Below, piece by piece: positions 52,587-61,746 of a stretch of 64,000 nt of DNA. The position numbers were made by a program, and so were the translations under genes. Origin of the DNA: JANOYC01 sp031428675. GTDB lineage: Bacteria; Actinomycetota; Actinomycetes; Actinomycetales; Microbacteriaceae. The notes under the pieces were generated by a model that worked only from the letters and a program-made list of their open reading frames with translations, made no database searches and was not told where the DNA came from. Location: the NCBI GenBank assembly GCA_031428675.1, contig JANOYC010000093.1, positions 1-64,000 of the forward strand, written 5' to 3'. Numbering within the stretch: position 1 is the first letter of the stretch; the number at the start of each line of letters is the position of its first letter.

Positions 52587-54245
52587 CTATCCAGCGACTT
52601 CGAACTCCAGTGTCGGCGAGGGATCTGACGGGTACTCGGCGCAGTTCGCTATGTAGCTGATGCGCACCGGGCCGGATGTGCCGACTTCCACGTCGGCGGT
52701 CGTTGCGGCAGGATCCGAGACGACGTTTCCCGGGTGACCGACCAGAGTTCCGTTTTCGACGGCGAACGAGTATCCGGTGAGGTTGTAGCCGGTCGGGCAC
52801 TGCGCGTAGCTCGGCCAGTTGATCGTCACGGTTGACTCGGGCAGTGCGGGATTGGTCTCACTCGAGTCGAGGGTTGCGCCGGCTGGCGCCGGGGGCGTCG
52901 GGAACGCGTCGTACACCGTCACTCGGATGACCTGACCCTTGGGAACAGGCCCGGTGGGGTTGATGCTGTAGACGCGCCCGGCGTCGTCGGGTTCTGGAGC
53001 CGCGTTCCCGGGCTGCACATCGGCCACGAATCCGAGTTTCTCCAGTGCGTCGCGCACTTCCTGTTCGGTCATGCCGTCGAACATCGGCAAGGTCAACGTG
53101 ACCGTCTCCGCCGTTGGTGTGGGGGTGGGTGTTGGTGTTGGTGTTGCGGTTTTCGTCGGAGTCGACGTCGGCACGACGGGCGTATCGCCGGGGCGCGCGA
53201 TGAGCGCGATGATGGTCGCGATCAACACCACGGCCAACAGGGCGACGAGAGCGATGAGCGGCCACGTCCAGGGGTTTCGCTTCTGCTGGACGGGGATCGG
53301 CGAAGTTCCGGTGCCGCCCGAGCCGGGGGCGAGCAACCTCGTGGTCTGTGCCGAGCCCGAGTTGGCGGCGGCACCGAGAGCGCCGCTGCCGATAATGGCC
53401 GGCACTGCGACTGTGGCCCCGGTCACGTCGCCGCGACGCAGGGCTTGTGCAGCGCGAGCGAGGTGCGCCGCCGACTGCGGTCGATCGGCGGGGTTCTTCG
53501 CGATGCAGGAATACACCAGATTGCGAATCGGTTCAGGGATCGACGTCGGGAGCTCGGGCGGCGCCTCGTTGATCTGTGCCATCGCGATGGCGACTTGCGA
53601 TTCGCCCGTGAACGGGCGGTGGCCGGCGAGAGCTTCGTAAGCGACGATCCCGAGCGAATAGATGTCGGTCGTCGGTGACGCTGGATGTCCGCTCGCCTGC
53701 TCGGGAGACAAGTACTGCACGGTGCCCATCACCTGTCCGGTGGCGGTCAGGGGAACCTGGTCGGCGATACGCGCGATGCCGAAGTCGGTGATCTTGACGC
53801 GGTTGTCGGGAGTGATCAGCAGGTTGCCCGGCTTGATGTCGCGGTGCACCAGCCCCGCGGCGTGGGCCGCGTGCAGTGCAGACGCGGTCTGCGCGACAAA
53901 GTCGAGCACCTTGTCGGATGGCAGCATCCGTTCGCGGTCGAGAACAGCGCTCAGCGCCTCGCCAGGCACCAGTTCCATCACGAGGAATGCGCTACCGTCT
54001 TCTTCGCCGTAGTCGAAGACGTTGGCGATTCCTTCGTGGTTGACGAGGGCAGCGTGTCGCGCTTCGGCTCGGAAGCGTTCCAGGAAGCCGGGATCGCCGA
54101 GGTACTCGTCTTTGAGAATTTTGATGGCAACCGTGCGACCGATGACAAGATCCGTCGCCTGCCACACCTCGCCCATGCCACCGATCGCCACCCGGCTGGA
54201 CAGCTGGTAACGACCACCGAAAGTGAGCCCGCTCGTGGGTCTCAT
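52587..54245 (-). CDS. pknA: Serine/threonine kinase, PknA-like
   Basis: The 552-residue kinase has AIGGMGEVWQA, VAIKIL, HRDIKPGN and DFGIARI in an N-terminal kinase domain. A membrane helix (WPLIALVALLAVVLIATII) is near residue 335, then a Thr/Pro repeat linker (TPTPTPTPTPT). One PASTA-like domain (FDGMTEQEVRDALEKLGF) and a C-terminal beta-rich module follow. Mycobacterial PknA lacks an exported sensor domain, so this copy is larger outside. It overlaps pbpA by 4 bases. Confidence 0.9.
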   Translation of the reverse strand: MRPTSGLTFGGRYQLSSRVAIGGMGEVWQATDLVIGRTVAIKILKDEYLGDPGFLERFRAEARHAALVNHEGIANVFDYGEEDGSAFLVMELVPGEALSAVLDRERMLPSDKVLDFVAQTASALHAAHAAGLVHRDIKPGNLLITPDNRVKITDFGIARIADQVPLTATGQVMGTVQYLSPEQASGHPASPTTDIYSLGIVAYEALAGHRPFTGESQVAIAMAQINEAPPELPTSIPEPIRNLVYSCIAKNPADRPQSAAHLARAAQALRRGDVTGATVAVPAIIGSGALGAAANSGSAQTTRLLAPGSGGTGTSPIPVQQKRNPWTWPLIALVALLAVVLIATIIALIARPGDTPVVPTSTPTKTATPTPTPTPTPTAETVTLTLPMFDGMTEQEVRDALEKLGFVADVQPGNAAPEPDDAGRVYSINPTGPVPKGQVIRVTVYDAFPTPPAPAGATLDSSETNPALPESTVTINWPSYAQCPTGYNLTGYSFAVENGTLVGHPGNVVSDPAATTADVEVGTSGPVRISYIANCAEYPSDPSPTLEFEVAG

Positions 54246-55696
54246 TTGCTTAGCACCGCCTCAAATACCTTCTTTGCGATCGGCGCCGCGACCGCATTTC
54301 CAAAGGACGACTGACCGAAGCCGCCGCCGTTCTCCACGACAACAGCCACCGCGACCCTGGGGTCGTCTGCGGGGGCGAATCCCGTGAACCACAGGGTGTA
54401 AGGGAGGCCATCGCCGTTCTCAGCGGTGCCAGTCTTGCCCGCAACACTGACACCGCTAATTCTTGCATTACTGGCCGCGCCACTAGCTACACCGTTGACC
54501 ATCATCGCCGTAAGAGTTGCGGAAACCTCAGGAGTGACCGGGCGTGTGTACACCGCGGGCTCCGACGATTGGACGACCGAGAGGTCGGGCGCAATGACAC
54601 GCTCGACGAGAGTCGGCCGCAACTGAACACCACCGTTGGCGATGGCTGCCGACACCATGGCCATCTGCATCGGCGTCACCCGGTTGTCGAACTGCCCGAA
54701 CGACGACAGCATAAGTTGGGCATCGTCCATTCCGCTCGGGTACAGGCTCGGCGAAACCCGCATCGGAATCTCGAAATTGTCACCGAATCCGAACGCCTTC
54801 GCTGCTCCGGCAATCGTCTCTTCGCCGAGTTCCAGGCCCAGTTCGGCGAACGGGATATTGCACGACAGCCGAAGCGCGGTGGCGAGAGTGACCGTCTCCC
54901 CGGGCCCGCACGTGCCGCTGTTCGAGTTGGTGACGACCGAAGAGCTCTGCGGCAAGGTGAGTGTCGCGGGATTCGGGAACTCGCTCTCCGGCGTGTAGCG
55001 ACCGGTACCCAGCGCCGCGGCTGCCATGACCACCTTGAACACCGAGCCCGGGTGGTAGAGGTCGCCGCCGATGGCGCGGTTGAGCAGGGGCCGCGCGGGA
55101 TCACCCTCGAGCGACGTGTAGGCCTCGATGACGGCCTTCGTGTCGTGCCCCGCGAGAAGGTTCGGGTCGTACGACGGTTTGGAGACCATGGCGAGGATGG
55201 CGCCCGTTTTCGGATCGATGGCCACGACCGAGCCCGCATTGGCGCCGAGCGCGTCCCATGCGGCCTGCTGCACGACCGGGTCGATCGTGAGCTCGACGGC
55301 GGCACCCTTCGGGCTCTCGCCGGTGAAGGTCGCTGTCAGATTGTCGAAGAACTGTTCATCGGCCGTGCCGCTCAGGAAGTCGTTGAGGGAATCCTCGATG
55401 CCGCTTGTTCCCTGATTGAGCGTGAAATACCCGGTCACGGCGGCGTACAACCCCGCGTTCGAGTAGACGCGCTGATAGCGGTACTCATCGTCGACGGGTA
55501 CCGACTCGGCGATCGGTTGACCATCAATCAGGATCGGACCGCGCTCCGCGGAGAAGCTCGAATACAGCGTGCGGGAATTACGCGGATTCTCGCGCAGTGC
55601 GTCTGCGTCAAAAACCTGGATGACCGTGCCCGAGGTGAACAACGCGAGGAACATGAGCAGCACGATGACGCTCACACGGCGGAGTTCGCGGGTCAT
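54242..55696 (-). CDS. pbpA: Penicillin-binding protein PbpA (class B transpeptidase)
   Basis: The 484-residue enzyme has one N-terminal membrane helix and the motifs SVFK (Ser218-Lys221), SCN (278-280) and KTGT (421-424). It cross-links peptidoglycan, paired with the SEDS polymerase of the next upstream gene. It overlaps both neighbours by 4 bases. Confidence 0.96.
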   Translation of the reverse strand: MTRELRRVSVIVLLMFLALFTSGTVIQVFDADALRENPRNSRTLYSSFSAERGPILIDGQPIAESVPVDDEYRYQRVYSNAGLYAAVTGYFTLNQGTSGIEDSLNDFLSGTADEQFFDNLTATFTGESPKGAAVELTIDPVVQQAAWDALGANAGSVVAIDPKTGAILAMVSKPSYDPNLLAGHDTKAVIEAYTSLEGDPARPLLNRAIGGDLYHPGSVFKVVMAAAALGTGRYTPESEFPNPATLTLPQSSSVVTNSNSGTCGPGETVTLATALRLSCNIPFAELGLELGEETIAGAAKAFGFGDNFEIPMRVSPSLYPSGMDDAQLMLSSFGQFDNRVTPMQMAMVSAAIANGGVQLRPTLVERVIAPDLSVVQSSEPAVYTRPVTPEVSATLTAMMVNGVASGAASNARISGVSVAGKTGTAENGDGLPYTLWFTGFAPADDPRVAVAVVVENGGGFGQSSFGNAVAAPIAKKVFEAVLSK

Positions 55697-57111
55697 GACG
55701 CAACCACCAGCCCCGGCTGATTCCGCACGGTGTCGGACAACCGCAGCAGTAACGCGGCGATGATCCAGTTCGCAACGAGTGACGACCCGCCAGCAGCGAG
55801 AAACGGTGTGGTGAGTCCTGTCAGCGGGATGACCCGGGTGACGCCACCGATGACGATGAAGACCTGCAGGGCGATCACGAAAGCGAGACCGACGCCGAGA
55901 AGCCGGCCAAAGTCATCCTGACTGGTGAAGCCGATCCGGAATCCGCGCGAAACGAACACGAGGTAGAGCGCGAGGATCGCGAAGACACCAACGAGACCCA
56001 ACTCCTCGCCGAGTGCAGAGATGATGTAGTCACTTTCGGCGAGGGGGGTGATGTCGGGGCGACCTGAGCCGAGGCCCGTGCCGATCAGCCCGCCGCTCGC
56101 GAGACCGAACAGTCCCTGCACGAGCTGGTAACTGCCGCCGGTGCGATCGATTGTTTCGGCATCGAATGGGTTGAGCCACGCGCTGATGCGACCCTCGACG
56201 TAGGTGAGTGTCTGGCTCGCCACGAAGGCGCCGGCGAGAAACATGCTCAGACCGAGCACCACCCAACTGGACTTGCCGGTTGCCACGTAGATCATGACGA
56301 GGAAGAGCCCGAAGTAGAGCAACGACGTGCCGAGGTCTTTCTGGAAGATCAGCACGACCATCGCGGCCGCCCACACCACGAGGATGGGCCCCAAATCACG
56401 AGCGCGAGGCAGTCGCATCCATAGAAATTTCGGCCCGACCAGCGACAGGGTGTCACGCGCGGTGACAAGATAGCCGGCGAAGAAAATGGCCAACGCAATC
56501 TTCGCCAACTCGCCCGGCTGGAATGTGAACGGACCGATGCCGATCCACAATTGTGCTCCGTTAATCGTGCGGCCGATGACGGGAAGCATCGGCAGGAGTA
56601 GCAAGACGATGCCGACGAACATCGCCAGGTAGCGGTAACGCTGAAGCACGCGGTGATTGCGAATGAGCAGGATGACCGCGATGGCGATGGCGATGGCCAT
56701 CGCAGTCCACACGACCTGGCGAACGCCCGCACTTTCCCAGCCGACGTCGCCCTTGGCGAGATCCAACCGGTAGATCATGGCGATCCCGAGCCCGTTGAGC
56801 ACGGTGATTGCGGGAAGGATGAACGGGTCGGCATCGCGAGCGACCACCCGCAGGGAGATGTGCAGAGCGAATATCTCCACGAGCAGACCGCCCATGAGCA
56901 TGATCATGAATGGATGCACGCTGCCGGCAACGCCAAGCTGTACGAGCGCTACGCTCGCGAGCGTAATGCCGGACGCGATCAGGTAGAGGAACAACTCGAG
57001 ATTGCGCAACCGCGCGGGAACGCGGAGTTTCAACCGGATCGAGGTGGTGAAGGCCGCGATCGTGCCGGTGTCGGCCTTCGGCGAAGCCGTGGCGGAGCTA
57101 GTTCGCGACAT
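55693..57111 (-). CDS. rodA: SEDS glycosyltransferase RodA/FtsW
   Basis: The 472-residue membrane protein has 10-12 helices. It shows the SEDS signatures QPGELAKIALAIFFAGYL, LQKDLGTSLLYF-like IFQKDLGTSLLYFGLFL, SDYIISALGEELGLVG and TPFLAAGGSSLVAN. It polymerises glycan strands with PbpA. It overlaps pstP by 14 bases. Confidence 0.95.
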   Translation of the reverse strand: MSRTSSATASPKADTGTIAAFTTSIRLKLRVPARLRNLELFLYLIASGITLASVALVQLGVAGSVHPFMIMLMGGLLVEIFALHISLRVVARDADPFILPAITVLNGLGIAMIYRLDLAKGDVGWESAGVRQVVWTAMAIAIAIAVILLIRNHRVLQRYRYLAMFVGIVLLLLPMLPVIGRTINGAQLWIGIGPFTFQPGELAKIALAIFFAGYLVTARDTLSLVGPKFLWMRLPRARDLGPILVVWAAAMVVLIFQKDLGTSLLYFGLFLVMIYVATGKSSWVVLGLSMFLAGAFVASQTLTYVEGRISAWLNPFDAETIDRTGGSYQLVQGLFGLASGGLIGTGLGSGRPDITPLAESDYIISALGEELGLVGVFAILALYLVFVSRGFRIGFTSQDDFGRLLGVGLAFVIALQVFIVIGGVTRVIPLTGLTTPFLAAGGSSLVANWIIAALLLRLSDTVRNQPGLVVAS

Positions 57112-58339
57112 CCGACAGGCTCTCCACGATCGTCACGGCATGCTCAAGGGTGTCGGCGGGGATCGTCGCTTTGATCTGGGATCGCTGATACGCCGTCAAA
57201 TCGTCGACGCCGATGCTGGTCTCTTGGTAGACATCCGAGAGAGAAATCGGTCCCAGGTCTTGATGAACGCCCCGGAAAATTGCGACGCGGCCATCCTGAG
57301 CGCCCACATAATACTGACTCTGGGTCCACTGGTAGGCGAAGAAGATCAGTGCGACGAGAGCGAGGATGACGAGACCGAGGCCCACCAGCCAGGTGATCTT
57401 TCGGCGCTTCTGGCGACGCCGATCTTCGAGGATGAGCTCGTCCAGGTAGTCGTCGGATTCGGGTTCGAAGTGGCTCGGATCGGGTTGGGTCGCCTTCAGC
57501 GGGTGCAGCAGCAAGGTCGGCAGGCGCAGCGGCCGTCTGGTCGAGTCTGTTTCGAACGAGAGCGGGGCGGCTGCGGAACCGACCACCGCGGGGGGCATGT
57601 GATACGACTCGCCCGATTCGTCGATATTGACGATGACGACGGTGACGTTGTCGGGGGCGCCCTGATCGAGGCTCTCTTTGACCAGGCGCATCGTCGCATC
57701 CCGGGCATCCGGAATGGTCTGCAGAACGCTGGCGATCTTCTCCTCAGAGACATAGCTGCTCAGCCCGTCGGAGCAGATCAGCCAACGGTCACCCGGCTGG
57801 GTCTCCATGACGGTGGAGTCGATCTCCGGGGTCGCGTCGACATCGCCCAGCACACGCATGAGCACCGAGCGACGCGGGTGAACCGCGGCCTCCTCTTGCG
57901 TAATCCGACCGCTGTCGACGAGCCGCTGCACGAAGGTGTGGTCGTTGGTGATCTGTGAGAGCGCGCCGTCGCGTAGGAGGTAGATCCGGGAGTCGCCGAT
58001 GTGTGCGATCGCTACATGGTCGCCGACCCGCAGAAGTCCGCTGACCGTCGTGCCCATTCCGGTGAGCTCGGAATGCTCGAAGACCGTCTCTGCGAGCAGG
58101 GAGTTGGCGGCGACGAGAGCCTGCTGCAGGGCGAATTCCGCGTCGTTCGGCGAGGTGTAGAGCTTGTCGGTCTCGGCGACACGCTTGATCGCTATCGCGG
58201 ATGCGACATCGCCGCCCGCGTGACCGCCCATGCCGTCGGCGACGACGAACAGATACTTTCCGGCGTATCCGCTGTCTTGGTTATTGGCGCGAATTTTTCC
58301 GACATGGGAAACGGCCGCGCTCTTGCCTGTGCTGGCCAT
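57098..58339 (-). CDS. pstP: PP2C-type serine/threonine phosphatase PstP
   Basis: The 413-residue phosphatase has the metal-binding ADGMGGHAGGDVAS and AHIGDSRIYLLRDG, CSDGLSSYVSEE and DNVTVVIVNI. The catalytic domain covers residues 1-240; a linker, a membrane helix (TWLVGLGLVILALVALIFFA) and a small exported domain follow. It reverses phosphorylation by the two kinases of the operon. Confidence 0.95.
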   Translation of the reverse strand: MASTGKSAAVSHVGKIRANNQDSGYAGKYLFVVADGMGGHAGGDVASAIAIKRVAETDKLYTSPNDAEFALQQALVAANSLLAETVFEHSELTGMGTTVSGLLRVGDHVAIAHIGDSRIYLLRDGALSQITNDHTFVQRLVDSGRITQEEAAVHPRRSVLMRVLGDVDATPEIDSTVMETQPGDRWLICSDGLSSYVSEEKIASVLQTIPDARDATMRLVKESLDQGAPDNVTVVIVNIDESGESYHMPPAVVGSAAAPLSFETDSTRRPLRLPTLLLHPLKATQPDPSHFEPESDDYLDELILEDRRRQKRRKITWLVGLGLVILALVALIFFAYQWTQSQYYVGAQDGRVAIFRGVHQDLGPISLSDVYQETSIGVDDLTAYQRSQIKATIPADTLEHAVTIVESLSDVAN

Positions 58340-58343
58340 TCAC

Positions 58344-58991
58344 CTACCGCCGCAGTTCGAAACTGGTCGTGCCGATGGTGACCGGCGTGTTCAGTGGAAT
58401 CGGAGTGGGCACGGTGACGCGCGCGCCATCGAGGAACGTGCCGTTCGTGGAGTCGAGGTCTTGCACCATCCAGGCGTCGTTCCAGAGCATGAGGCGAGCA
58501 TGGTGCGTCGATGTGTAGTCGTCACGGATGACGAGGCCCGACTCCGACGATCGACCGATCGACAGCTGGTCGGCGGGCAGTTCGATTTCGAGACCCTCTT
58601 TCGGGCCGCTCGTGATGACAAGACGGCGGGCGGGGGTGGTCTGACCCGACTTCGCGGCGCTCTTCGCCGGGGAGATGACTTCGGTGAAGTCGTCAGGCGA
58701 CGAGGCGGGCAACGTGGGAGCGGCCGGGGCGCGGGCGGCCGTCGAGCGCAGTCCGACAGGCGGTGTCGGAGCGAGAGACGGGGGAGTCGCCGGGGCGGCC
58801 GCCGGGACTGGCGCTGCGGCGGCCGGTGCAGACGCCGACGGAAACGGGCTCGCCAGCGGGGCGTCGACTTTGCGAGCGCTCATCCGCTGACCGAAGAGAT
58901 CGGAGCGCAACGCGTAGATCACAGCGAAGACGAAGCTCCACATGAGAGCGAGAAAGCCCAGGCGCAGGATCAGCAGGGTGAGTTCGCTCAT
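58344..58991 (-). CDS. fhaB: FHA-domain membrane protein FhaB
   Basis: The 215-residue protein has an N-terminal membrane helix (LTLLILRLGFLALMWSFVFA), an Ala/Pro-rich linker and a C-terminal FHA domain (LSIGRSSESGLVIRDDYTSTHHARL, DLDSTNGTFLDG). FHA domains bind phosphothreonine; in mycobacteria the homologue (FipA) links kinase signalling to division. It follows fhaA directly. Confidence 0.93.
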   Translation of the reverse strand: MSELTLLILRLGFLALMWSFVFAVIYALRSDLFGQRMSARKVDAPLASPFPSASAPAAAAPVPAAAPATPPSLAPTPPVGLRSTAARAPAAPTLPASSPDDFTEVISPAKSAAKSGQTTPARRLVITSGPKEGLEIELPADQLSIGRSSESGLVIRDDYTSTHHARLMLWNDAWMVQDLDSTNGTFLDGARVTVPTPIPLNTPVTIGTTSFELRR

Positions 58992-59693
58992 TCAGCGGGC
59001 TCGATTCGGGTTGGAGCCGGGATCCGACGCCGCCTGAGCGAGCACGCGGAAGACGATGCGAGTGCGACCAATGTCGATCACCGAGTCAGGAGCCAGCGGG
59101 GCCCGCGTTACGCGTTCGCCGTTGAGCTTTGAGCCGTTCGTCGAACCGAGGTCCTTGACCTCGGCGCGCTTGCCGTCCCAGAGCACCTCGACGTGCTTGC
59201 GGGAGATGCTCGAGTCATCCACGGTGACGTCGGCGTCGGTTCCGCGGCCGATCACGGTGCGCGAGCGGGTGATCGGATGCCGTGTGCTGCCGATATCGAG
59301 CACCGGGTTCCAGGAGACCTCGCCCTTCAGGTTCGCCGAGTCGATCTCGACAATGCCCTGGCTGAGCGATGGATCCTCCGCGAGCGAGATGCTGATGCCG
59401 CCGGCAAAGGAGTAGTGCTGAGCGGTCGCGTGGCGCTGCACGAGTTGCGTGAACTCGTCGATGAGCGCGGGACCGAGGTTCGTCATCCGCTCATAATCAC
59501 CGGGAGAAAGTCGCACCGTGAACTGGTTCGGAACGAGGATGCGATCGCGGGCGACGAGAGCGGCCCGCGTGTCGAGTTCGCGGCGCAGGGCGCTCGAGAT
59601 CTCGATCGGCTGGAGTCCACTCTTAAAGGTCTTGGCGAAGGCCCCGTTGACCGCTCGCTCAAGACCTCGCTCGAAGTTGTCCAGAAGACCCAA
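58992..59693 (-). CDS. fhaA: FhaA: DUF3662 plus FHA domain
   Basis: The 233-residue protein has an N-terminal DUF3662 domain (MGLLDNFERGLERAVNGAFA) and a C-terminal FHA domain (TVIGRGTDADVTVDDSSISRKH, DLGSTNGSKLNGERV). The long disordered middle of mycobacterial FhaA is missing, so it is compact. In mycobacteria FhaA binds the pseudokinase of MviN; the murJ product here lacks that domain. It is the first gene of the signalling operon. Confidence 0.93.
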   Translation of the reverse strand: MGLLDNFERGLERAVNGAFAKTFKSGLQPIEISSALRRELDTRAALVARDRILVPNQFTVRLSPGDYERMTNLGPALIDEFTQLVQRHATAQHYSFAGGISISLAEDPSLSQGIVEIDSANLKGEVSWNPVLDIGSTRHPITRSRTVIGRGTDADVTVDDSSISRKHVEVLWDGKRAEVKDLGSTNGSKLNGERVTRAPLAPDSVIDIGRTRIVFRVLAQAASDPGSNPNRAR

Positions 59694-59779
59694 GAAACCC
59701 CCGAATAGGCTGGTGTGACTTACACGATGTTAGCGGGACTCGGCGCCATGGACTTGCGACACCGGGGTTTGGGGGCGCA

Positions 59780-59843
59780 AGAGTGACGCCTCGGGACGAG
59801 AGTGACCGCGCGCACGGACCCTCTCGTCCCGAACGGGCACTCT
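59780..59843. repeat. Compound inverted repeat between fhaA and tRNA-Leu
   Basis: Inner 12-bp perfect arms TCGGGACGAGAG (59791-59802) and its complement (59821-59832) are framed by 6-bp outer arms AGAGTG (59780-59785) and CACTCT (59838-59843). AGAGTGAC also occurs twice in direct orientation. It fills the divergent promoter gap (59694-59913), which has no gene. Confidence 0.6.
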
Positions 59844-59913
59844 CGTGGCGGGTGCGCGGGGAGTTCTGAGCGCGCCGACCAGCGGCATCCGCTGTGATAA
59901 TCTCGCTGAGTTG

Positions 59914-60000
59914 GCGCGAGTGGCGAAATTGGCAGACGCGCACGGTTCAGGTCCGTGTGCCCGTGAGGGCATGGGGGTTCAAGTCCCCCCTCGCGCACCA
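59914..60000 (+). tRNA. tRNA-Leu (CAG)
   Basis: The 87-base class II tRNA has acceptor stem GCGCGAG/CTCGCGC, anticodon CAG within TTCAGGT, a long variable arm (TGCCCGTGAGGGCA) and T-arm GGTTCAAGTCC. The 3' CCA is encoded. Its place after fhaA is conserved in actinobacteria. Confidence 0.97.
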
Positions 60001-60011
60001 ACTCCCGCACG

Positions 60012-60036
60012 ACGCTCTCCTGACGGAGGGCGTTTT
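60012..60036 (+). terminator. Intrinsic terminator after tRNA-Leu
   Basis: A 9-bp stem (60012-60020 with 60025-60033, one G-T pair) with TGAC loop is followed by TTT. It should end the tRNA transcript before the polyketide synthase operon. Confidence 0.75.
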
Positions 60037-60141
60037 GTGCGTTGGGGGTGCGGCTCGGTTGTGGCCGAGCATTCCCGCCCCGGTTACCATCGCGAATCTC
60101 CAGCACCGGCGGCACTGAACCGCCCGTGCTACGTTCAGCGA

Positions 60142-61191
60142 ATGACGCGAATCGCGGCAGTCGCACCGGTGCTTCCGCCGCACGTGTACCGCCAAGCGGA
60201 GATCACTACCGAACTCGCCCCGATGCTCGCTCCAGAGCCGAGGCAACGTGCCCTCCTCGATCGCATGCATTCCGGTAGCGGCATCCAGACCCGTCACACG
60301 GTGCTGCCGATCGATCGTTACCGGCAACTGGGAACGTTCCGGCAGAGCAACGACCTTTTCATCGAACACGCCACCGACCTGCTTGAAATCGCACTCCGTC
60401 GCGCGCTCGACGACGCTGGCGTGAACGCTGTCGACGTCGATTTCATGCTGTTCACGTCGGTGACAGGAATCGCGGCGCCCTCCGTCGATGGCCTGCTCAT
60501 TTCCCGTGTGGGCATGCGGCCCAACGTCAAGCGACTGCCGTCGTTCGGGCTCGGATGCGTCGCTGGAGCGGCGGGGCTCGCTCGAGTGCACGACTACTTG
60601 GTCGGTCATCCCACAGAGGTCGGGGTGCTGCTGTCGGTGGAACTGTGCTCACTCACTCTGCAACGCGACGACGCGAGCGTCGCCAACTATGTGGCGACCG
60701 GGCTGTTCGGCGACGGGGCCGCGGCGGTAGTGCTTGTGGGGGATGACCATCCCGCACCCGGACCCACGATCGTGGCAACACGCAGTGACTTCTACCCAGA
60801 CACCACCGGAGTCCTCGCCTTCGTCGCCGGACAGACCGGTTTTGAGATCGTGCTGACCGCCGAGGTATCGGCGGTCATCGAGCGGCACTTCACGGCGAAC
60901 GTCGACGCCTTTCTCGGCGCCCACGGACTCACTGTTGCCGACGTAAATGCGTGGATCGCGCATCCCGGCGGGCCGCGAGTGCTCCAAGCGTTCGAGGCAT
61001 CGCTGGCGCTCGCGCCCGGGACACTGTCTCCGAGTTGGGATTCGCTGTCGAGGGTGGGCAACCTCTCGTCGTCGTCGGTGTTGCACATTCTCGCCGACGG
61101 GTTTCAGCAACCGCGCGACACGGTCGGCTTGCTGTTTGCCCTAGGTCCCGGAATTAGCGCCGAATTCGTGCTCTTGGCATGGCGGGACTGA
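60142..61191 (+). CDS. Type III polyketide synthase (alkylresorcinol/alkylpyrone-type)
   Basis: The 349-residue chalcone-synthase-fold enzyme has the triad Cys139 (FGLGCVAGAAG), His274 (AHPGGPRVL) and Asn307 (GNLSSSSVL). It should extend a fatty acyl-CoA starter with malonyl-CoA to a phenolic or pyrone lipid. The start (MTRIAAVAPVLPPH) is typical for bacterial members. The next two genes encode a methyltransferase and a hydroxylase, as in the srsABC operon of Streptomyces griseus, which makes methylated phenolic lipids. Product identity is inferred. Confidence 0.9.
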   Translation: MTRIAAVAPVLPPHVYRQAEITTELAPMLAPEPRQRALLDRMHSGSGIQTRHTVLPIDRYRQLGTFRQSNDLFIEHATDLLEIALRRALDDAGVNAVDVDFMLFTSVTGIAAPSVDGLLISRVGMRPNVKRLPSFGLGCVAGAAGLARVHDYLVGHPTEVGVLLSVELCSLTLQRDDASVANYVATGLFGDGAAAVVLVGDDHPAPGPTIVATRSDFYPDTTGVLAFVAGQTGFEIVLTAEVSAVIERHFTANVDAFLGAHGLTVADVNAWIAHPGGPRVLQAFEASLALAPGTLSPSWDSLSRVGNLSSSSVLHILADGFQQPRDTVGLLFALGPGISAEFVLLAWRD

Positions 61192-61224
61192 GTCGACGAT
61201 GCGAACAGCAATTCTGAGCAGCGC

Positions 61225-61746
61225 GTGATTCTCTATTTTGCTCTGATCGTGGCCACCGGCATTGAACGCGTGGTCGAACTTGTGATCTCCCAGCGCCACG
61301 CAGCGTGGGCCTTTGCTCGCGGCGCCGTGGAATACGGCGCCGGTCACTTTCCCGCCATGGTGGTACTTCACACGGGCCTACTCGTGTCGTGCGTCGTCGA
61401 GGTAGCGGTGTTCGATCGTCCGTTCATTGCCGCCCTGGGCTGGCCGATGATCGCGATCGCGATCGCCATGCAGGTCGGTCGCTACTGGGTGATCTGGGCA
61501 TTGGGAAAGCAGTGGAACACGCGCGTTATCGTGGTGCCGGGGATGCCCCGCGTGCGTCGAGGGCCGTACCGCTTCGGGTGGCTGCCGCATCCGAACTACC
61601 TGATCGTCGCGATCGAGGGAATCGCCCTCCCGCTCGTGCACACCGCGTGGGTGACCGCCCTGGCCTTCACCGTGCTCAATGCCATCCTGCTTCTCGGCTT
61701 CCGCATCCCCACCGAGAACCGGGCGCTCGCCGAGTTGCGCTCATGA
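61225..61746 (+). CDS. ICMT-family membrane methyltransferase (SrsB/BpsB-like)
   Basis: The 173-residue protein has four to five helices. The C-terminal SAM-binding pattern of the isoprenylcysteine methyltransferase family is visible as RVRRGPYRFGWLPHPNYLIVAIEGIALPL. Homologues beside type III PKS genes O-methylate alkylresorcinols or alkylpyrones. The start is GTG. It overlaps the FAD gene by 4 bases. Confidence 0.87.
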   Translation: MILYFALIVATGIERVVELVISQRHAAWAFARGAVEYGAGHFPAMVVLHTGLLVSCVVEVAVFDRPFIAALGWPMIAIAIAMQVGRYWVIWALGKQWNTRVIVVPGMPRVRRGPYRFGWLPHPNYLIVAIEGIALPLVHTAWVTALAFTVLNAILLLGFRIPTENRALAELRS

